This document shows positions 7,180-10,578 of a stretch of DNA of 10,578 bases, in pieces. The notes under the pieces were generated by a model. That model was not told the DNA's origin, ran no database searches, and saw nothing but the letters and a program-made list of their open reading frames with translations. The stretch comes from an uncultured Comamonadaceae bacterium (GTDB lineage Bacteria; Pseudomonadota; Gammaproteobacteria; Burkholderiales; Burkholderiaceae_C), in the NCBI GenBank assembly GCA_937893415.1, contig CALBWZ010000342.1, positions 1-10,578 of the forward strand, written 5' to 3'. Position numbers and translations under genes: made by a program. Within the stretch, counting starts at the first letter, position 1. Each line of letters opens with the position of its first letter.

Positions 7180-7185
7180 TACAAT
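7180..7185 (+). promoter_or_regulatory. Candidate -10 element of pyrF
   Basis: TACAAT at 7180-7185, within GAAATTACAATC, is close to the TATAAT consensus and sits seven bases before the pyrF ATG. Transcription start would then fall at about 7191-7193, giving a leaderless or nearly leaderless message; this agrees with the lack of any Shine-Dalgarno. The best -35 candidate, TTGGAC at 7154-7159, is 20 bases away, which is longer than ideal. Confidence 0.4.
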
Positions 7186-7192
7186 CTAGACC

Positions 7193-8023
7193 ATGACGTT
7201 CACAGATATGCTCAGCGCAGCGCAGCGCATCAACAACTCATTGCTGTGCGTGGGCCTAGACCCAGACACGTCCAAGCTGCCCAAACACCTGCAAAGCACG
7301 CCAGATGCAGTGTTTGAGTTTTGTGCGGCCATCGTCGATGCAACTGCAGACCTGGCCTGCAGCTTCAAGCCCCAAATTGCTTATTTCTCGGCCATTGGCG
7401 CGGAGCCTGCCCTCGAGCGTCTGATGGCCTACATGCACCAGCGAGCGCCACATGTACCCGTCATTTTGGATGCCAAGCGCGGTGACATTGGCAGCACGGC
7501 GCAGCAATATGCGCGTGAGGCTTTTGAGCGCTACGGCGCACATGCTGTGACCTTGTCGCCGTTCATGGGGCGCGACTCGGTAGAGCCCTACCTCGCCTAC
7601 GCCGACAAGGGTGTTTTCTTGCTGTGCCGCACCAGCAACCCCGGCGGCAGCGACCTGCAAAACCAGCGATTGGCCGACCAGCCTGGTCAACCTAAGTTGT
7701 TTGAGCACTTGGCACAACTCGCTCACAGCGAGTGGAACAGCAATGGCCAGGTGGGGCTGGTGGTAGGAGCCACTTTCCCGCAAGAAATTGCACGTGTGCG
7801 AGAGCTTGCGCCCAGCTTGCCGCTGTTGATACCCGGCGTGGGCGCGCAAGGCGGTGATGCCGCCGCCACCGTCAAGGCCGGTGCCACTGCCAACGGCATG
7901 GCCGTCATCAACTCATCACGCGCTATTTTGTACGCGTCTAGTGGCGTTGACTTTGCGCAAGCCGCACGCGCCGCAGCTATAGCGACCCGTGATGTGCTGA
8001 ACCAAGCGCGGGTTGCCGCATAG
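7193..8023 (+). CDS. pyrF: Orotidine 5'-phosphate decarboxylase (type 2 PyrF)
   Basis: PyrF decarboxylates OMP to UMP, the last step of de novo UMP synthesis in the cytosol. The 276-residue length and motif set fit the longer bacterial subfamily rather than the about 230-residue E. coli form. Visible motifs are LCVGLDPD near the N-terminus (substrate Asp), FKPQIAYF (Lys contacting the substrate), the catalytic [17 protein letters not shown] (Asp-Lys-x-x-Asp charge network), [33 protein letters not shown], and the phosphate-binding [12 protein letters not shown] followed by [10 protein letters not shown]. The ATG at 7193 directly precedes the conserved start. It lies 24 bases after the DUF1853 stop and has its own candidate -10 element, so it may be transcribed separately from the tsaB cluster as well as by read-through. 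Confidence 0.96.
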   Translation: MTFTDMLSAAQRINNSLLCVGLDPDTSKLPKHLQSTPDAVFEFCAAIVDATADLACSFKPQIAYFSAIGAEPALERLMAYMHQRAPHVPVILDAKRGDIGSTAQQYAREAFERYGAHAVTLSPFMGRDSVEPYLAYADKGVFLLCRTSNPGGSDLQNQRLADQPGQPKLFEHLAQLAHSEWNSNGQVGLVVGATFPQEIARVRELAPSLPLLIPGVGAQGGDAAATVKAGATANGMAVINSSRAILYASSGVDFAQAARAAAIATRDVLNQARVAA

Positions 8024-8140
8024 CGCTTGCTTGTCCCTAGCCCTTGTCCCGCGTGGGCTTGAGTCCGGCGGACAAACAAGGCATAACCAGGTGTGCGTCC
8101 GTTAAGCCAACGCAAGACCACGTTCATTAGGCAATACTGT
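8024..8140. other. Intergenic region pyrF-GST with small repeats
   Basis: This 117-base gap holds CTTGTCCC twice as a direct repeat (8030-8037, the first seven bases of which begin in the pyrF 3' flank, and 8043-8050), and one inverted copy GGACAA (8070-8075). TTGTCC 8044-8049 could pair with it around a 20-base loop, but only six pairs form cleanly and no T-run follows, so I do not call a terminator. The GST promoter should lie in the last part; AATACT at 8133-8138 is a weak -10 match unusually close to the ATG. No small gene is evident. Confidence 0.3.
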
Positions 8141-8773
8141 ATGAAGCTATTTACATCACCCCGTGCCCCCAACCCAAAGCGTGTGCGCATGTTCATGGCC
8201 GAGAAAGGCCTGGCCGACGATGCCATAGAACTGGTGAACGTTGACCTGAATACCAACCAGCACAAAACACCAGACTTCGTTCGCAAAAGCGCCATGTCGC
8301 GCATACCTGCGCTGGAGTTAGACGACGGGCGCATGTTGTGTGAAAGTCGAGCGATTTGCACCTATTTAGAAACCCTGTACCCGTCGCCTAATTTGATGGG
8401 TGAGACGGGCGAGCAGCGCGCCTTTATTGAAATGACCGACCGTTACGTGGAGTGGTACATCATGATTCCGTTGGCCATGTGGATACGCCACACCCACCCT
8501 GGATTGGCCGTGTTGGAGGGTACGCAGTTCCCAGACTTTGGTCAGTATCAAGCGCCTAAATTTGAAGCTGGTGTGCAGTGGCTGGATGGCCAGCTTGCCA
8601 AGCACGACTGGGTGGCGGGCGATGTCTTCAGCATCGCCGACATCACCGCGTTTTGCGCACTTGAGTTCGCGCGGTTGGCTAAATTCAAGGCAGCCGACAA
8701 AGGCTATGCCAACGTGGCGCGTTGGCACGCAGCCATGACATCGCGCGCCAGCGCGCAAGCGGGCAACGCTTAA
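8141..8773 (+). CDS. Glutathione S-transferase family protein
   Basis: This is a cytosolic glutathione transferase-fold protein; the substrate cannot be read from the sequence. It has 210 residues, the typical length. The N-terminal thioredoxin-like domain (about 1-80) shows MKLFTSPRAPNPKRVRMFMA, with Thr5/Ser6 near the usual catalytic position, then SRIPALELDDGRMLCESRAI, giving the cis-Pro (Pro56) and the Glu-Ser pair (68-69) that hold the glutathione gamma-glutamyl part. The helical C-terminal domain (about 88-205) contains GDVFSIADITAFCALEFA, the conserved N-capping-box region. The ATG at 8141 is chosen because the fold begins immediately after it; an upstream in-frame start at 8093 adds 16 atypical residues. 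A weak AGG lies about ten bases upstream. The downstream Nudix gene begins one base after the stop, so the two are almost certainly co-transcribed. Confidence 0.92.
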   Translation: MKLFTSPRAPNPKRVRMFMAEKGLADDAIELVNVDLNTNQHKTPDFVRKSAMSRIPALELDDGRMLCESRAICTYLETLYPSPNLMGETGEQRAFIEMTDRYVEWYIMIPLAMWIRHTHPGLAVLEGTQFPDFGQYQAPKFEAGVQWLDGQLAKHDWVAGDVFSIADITAFCALEFARLAKFKAADKGYANVARWHAAMTSRASAQAGNA

Positions 8774-8774
8774 C

Positions 8775-9755
8775 GTGTCCACGCAGAGCGAGGCCTTGCA
8801 CTTGGCTTGGTCTGCATTTGCGGCAGGTTTAAGCCAGTCTGATAGGGACTTGCTTGGCCAACGTTGGGCGGGTAAGCGTCAGCCGCTGCCGGCTGACTGG
8901 GTCAGACTCAGCGTACATGTAGGTCCCTGTACCACGCCAGCGTCGGATAGGTCACGCGCCGTGTTTCAAGGCGTTATGGGGCTGATGCCTGCTAGCCACA
9001 GCGCTTTGTTGCGCAGCGTGATGCACACAGAGGTGCTGAGCCAAGACGTTGCCGGTCACCTCACCTTGCGCGGCGACGCGCAGACGCTGTCAGACCACCT
9101 GCAGCACGCCATGCATGCGTTGCACCGCATGGGTGCGCTAGGCGGCTGGCGCAATGAGTTGCAAGCCATGGTGGTTGATACGGCGCACACCGTTGACGCT
9201 ACAGATGACGATGACAACACGTCAACAATGGTCATGAACCATGCCACGCCCCTACTGGAATTTGAGCGCTGCGGCCACCAGTTTGTAGGCGGCGTGACGC
9301 ACGCCGTGCATGTCAATGCGCTGACACAAGACGGCTTGATGTGGTGTGGCAGGCGCGCACTCTCAAAGGCAACCGATCCAGGCCGTTTAGACAATGTGTG
9401 TGCGGGCGGTGTGCCTGCTGGCGAGTCGCTGCAAGAGACCTTGAGTCGCGAAATGATGGAGGAGGCTGGGATTAACTTAGAGCGATGCAGCGCTGTGGCG
9501 GCTGTTGCAACTGTGCGAACTTCACGCAGTGAGACCATAGGCTGGCACGATGAGTACCTGCATGTGACCAATGTGTTGTTGCCACCGCATGTTGTGCCGC
9601 GCAACCAAGATGGTGAGGTGTCAGGCTTTGAGTTGTTACACAGTCATCAAGTCATGCAGGCTATTCGCGACAACGACATGACTGCCGATGCAGGATTGAC
9701 CGTGGTGCAGGCGCTGCGTTGCAGTGGTTTTCTTAAAGTACCACTTGGCGCATAA
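8775..9755 (+). CDS. DUF4743 domain-containing Nudix hydrolase
   Basis: The 326-residue protein has an N-terminal DUF4743-type region (about 1-170) and a C-terminal Nudix domain (about 172-310). The Nudix box GX5EX7REUXEEXGU is complete at 211-233, with Glu217, Arg225, Glu226, Glu229 and Glu230 available for metal binding and catalysis. Ahead of it are FERCGHQFVGGVTHAVHVNA and PGRLDNVCAGG, which are typical of the family that includes yeast YJR142W and the Nudix half of eukaryotic thiamin pyrophosphokinase fusions. Members have been reported to hydrolyse damaged thiamin diphosphates such as oxo- and oxythiamin forms; applying that here is inference. An acidic stretch (DATDDDDNT, 141-149) is a probable flexible linker. 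The start is GTG 8775, one base after the GST stop, with no Shine-Dalgarno, implying coupling. Its 3' end overlaps the convergent HD-domain gene by 23 bases. Confidence 0.9.
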   Translation: MSTQSEALHLAWSAFAAGLSQSDRDLLGQRWAGKRQPLPADWVRLSVHVGPCTTPASDRSRAVFQGVMGLMPASHSALLRSVMHTEVLSQDVAGHLTLRGDAQTLSDHLQHAMHALHRMGALGGWRNELQAMVVDTAHTVDATDDDDNTSTMVMNHATPLLEFERCGHQFVGGVTHAVHVNALTQDGLMWCGRRALSKATDPGRLDNVCAGGVPAGESLQETLSREMMEEAGINLERCSAVAAVATVRTSRSETIGWHDEYLHVTNVLLPPHVVPRNQDGEVSGFELLHSHQVMQAIRDNDMTADAGLTVVQALRCSGFLKVPLGA

Positions 9756-10284
9756 GTTCTAGGACGTGTTGCCACGGTGGTGTTGACGCATAGGGGTCTT
9801 TTGCGAGGTCGTCGTAGCGACGCAGTCTCACGGCATCTTGTGCATAGGCTTGCTGTATAAATGCCTCACCTTGGGGGGCCGTTAGAACGCCGCCTTGCAG
9901 CGACATGCTGTGTTGGGACGCTGGCGACAGGCTGGCCCAGTAGCCAGTCTCAACAAGGCACAAATAGCGTTTCGCTTGGACGTGCATGCGAATGGGTTCT
10001 AGCACGGCAGGCCCAAAGGTGGCTCGCAAGAATGGCAGCACCATGTATTCGTGCACGCCGTCTGTATCGCCCGCCAACGCTGCGTTGCTGCTGTTCTCTG
10101 CTTGGATTAAATGCCCCAAATCGTGCAACGCAGCAGCCACAACCATGGCCGTTGGCTCATTGGCCTGTTGAGCCAAGTGCGCGGCTTGCAAGGCATGGTT
10201 AAGCTGACTGACAGCCTCACCGCCATACAAGCTGGCGCCATGGCGTGTCATTAGACGGTCTATGTCTTCAATTCGAAGCGACAT
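9733..10284 (-). CDS. phnZ: PhnZ-like HD-domain phosphonate oxygenase
   Basis: This is an HD-domain protein of the group associated with phosphonate degradation operons. PhnZ is a mixed-valent di-iron oxygenase that cleaves the C-P bond of (1-hydroxy-2-aminoethyl)phosphonate made by PhnY. The product has 183 residues, close to PhnZ. Likely iron ligands are His30 (LNHAL), His54-Asp55 (ALHDLGH), His78 (HEY), His101 (MHVQAKRYL) and Asp158 or Asp159 (RRYDDLAK). LYGGEAVSQLNHA near the N-terminus and YWASLSPAS are also family features, and Lys105 is a candidate substrate contact. The ATG at 10284 is supported by an AGGA six bases upstream; the frame is open to 10392, but that would overlap phnE. 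It lies 79 bases downstream of phnE on the same strand, and its 3' end overlaps the convergent Nudix gene. No phnY is visible, so the exact substrate is uncertain. Confidence 0.85.
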   Translation of the reverse strand: MSLRIEDIDRLMTRHGASLYGGEAVSQLNHALQAAHLAQQANEPTAMVVAAALHDLGHLIQAENSSNAALAGDTDGVHEYMVLPFLRATFGPAVLEPIRMHVQAKRYLCLVETGYWASLSPASQHSMSLQGGVLTAPQGEAFIQQAYAQDAVRLRRYDDLAKDPYASTPPWQHVLELMRQVVL

Positions 10285-10363
10285 CGTGCATCCTAAATAC
10301 CAGTGCGTTGGCTTTATAAGGTGTTGGCTACACAGTTTGGTAGCGCGGACTTGTATGGGTGCG
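10285..10363 (-). promoter_or_regulatory. phnE-phnZ gap with ribosome binding site
   Basis: This gap separates phnE from the HD-domain gene on the minus strand. Reading leftward, TTTAGGA lies six bases before the ATG and is the clearest Shine-Dalgarno in the window; it decides the HD gene start. TTATAAA, about 25 bases further upstream (near 10313-10319), could be a -10 element for a separate promoter. No terminator hairpin is evident, so read-through from phnE is expected. Confidence 0.4.
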
Positions 10364-10578
10364 TTAGATAACCAGTTTGCGAATGTGCGCACTGATCAAG
10401 TCAATGCCAATTACCACCAGCACAATTAAGGTCATGACGGCAGCAGTTTGAGCGTATTGGAACGAGCGAATGATGTCCCACAATACAACACCGATGCCGC
10501 CTGCACCCACCATGCCCACCACTGTTGCCGAGCGCACATTGGACTCAAACCTGTACAAGGAAAAAGACACCCACAGCG
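10364..10578 (-). CDS. phnE: Phosphonate ABC transporter permease PhnE, C-terminal part (5' end outside window)
   Basis: PhnE is the inner-membrane permease of the PhnCDE phosphonate importer. The frame is open from the right edge and ends at TAA (10366-10364), giving about 70 C-terminal residues. [20 protein letters not shown] followed by [13 protein letters not shown] is the strongly conserved PhnE EAA-type coupling loop that contacts the ATPase PhnC. It is followed by [14 protein letters not shown] and a hydrophobic membrane segment ([14 protein letters not shown]) and ends with RKLVI, as in the family. A GTG at 10570 is in frame but is internal, because the homology continues to the edge. 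About three quarters of the gene, and presumably phnC and phnD, lie to the right of the window. The PhnZ-like gene downstream suggests the importer serves 2-aminoethylphosphonate or a related compound (inference). Confidence 0.93.
   Translation of the reverse strand, partial: LWVSFSLYRFESNVRSATVVGMVGAGGIGVVLWDIIRSFQYAQTAAVMTLIVLVVIGIDLISAHIRKLVI

Noticed and set aside
8030..8076. TTGTCC/GGACAA stem as a pyrF terminator
   Set aside because: Only six base pairs around a 20-base loop, and no T-tract downstream.
7723..8361. 212-codon open frame on the minus strand spanning the pyrF-GST gap
   Set aside because: It overlaps two strongly supported plus-strand genes at both ends and shows no domain; the bridging of the gap seems fortuitous.
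1..10578. tRNA or rRNA genes, CRISPR arrays, insertion sequences, toxin-antitoxin or phage-defence genes
   Set aside because: I looked for cloverleaf-like blocks, spaced direct repeats, transposase motifs with terminal repeats, and small paired genes, and saw none; all substantial coding space is taken by recognised families.

Overview
The window looks like ordinary chromosomal DNA from a betaproteobacterium, most likely order Burkholderiales and plausibly Comamonadaceae. That placement is inferred from gene order (purK followed by a Sua5-type gene; tsaB-rimI-family 4 UDG-DUF1853), from protein character, from a moderately high GC content, and from frequent starts without a clear Shine-Dalgarno. 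I see no rRNA, tRNA, CRISPR array, insertion sequence or phage gene. All the DNA is accounted for by ten intact or edge-cut genes on both strands, one broken gene, and short gaps of about 120 bases or less.

Layout: (1) 1-1487, plus strand: the 3' end of purK, then a Sua5/TsaC-type threonylcarbamoyl-AMP synthase two bases downstream. (2) 1557-3627, minus strand: dacB (PBP4-type D-Ala-D-Ala carboxypeptidase/endopeptidase), preceded by a decayed thioredoxin-fold (AhpC/TSA-like) gene whose reading frame shifts twice and which has lost an internal segment. (3) 3747-7168, plus strand: tsaB, rimI, a family 4-like uracil-DNA glycosylase with degenerate active-site motifs, and a DUF1853 protein, packed as one likely operon. 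(4) 7193-8023: pyrF, with its own candidate promoter. (5) 8141-9755: a glutathione S-transferase followed after one base by a DUF4743-Nudix hydrolase. (6) 9733-10578, minus strand: a PhnZ-like HD-domain phosphonate oxygenase downstream of the C-terminal end of a PhnE phosphonate permease that runs off the window. This is the end of a phosphonate uptake and degradation locus.

Functional threads: purK and pyrF serve purine and pyrimidine synthesis. Sua5 and TsaB are two steps of tRNA t6A37 synthesis, encoded in separate blocks. RimI acetylates protein N-termini. The UDG-like and DUF1853 proteins form a pair worth examining: the first keeps iron-sulfur cysteines but has lost the usual catalytic signatures, and the second carries a GELD...ELAVK pattern reminiscent of a PD-(D/E)XK nuclease core. 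I did not find a convincing new multi-gene system. The best leads are that pair, the decayed thioredoxin-like gene, and the phosphonate locus at the right edge.
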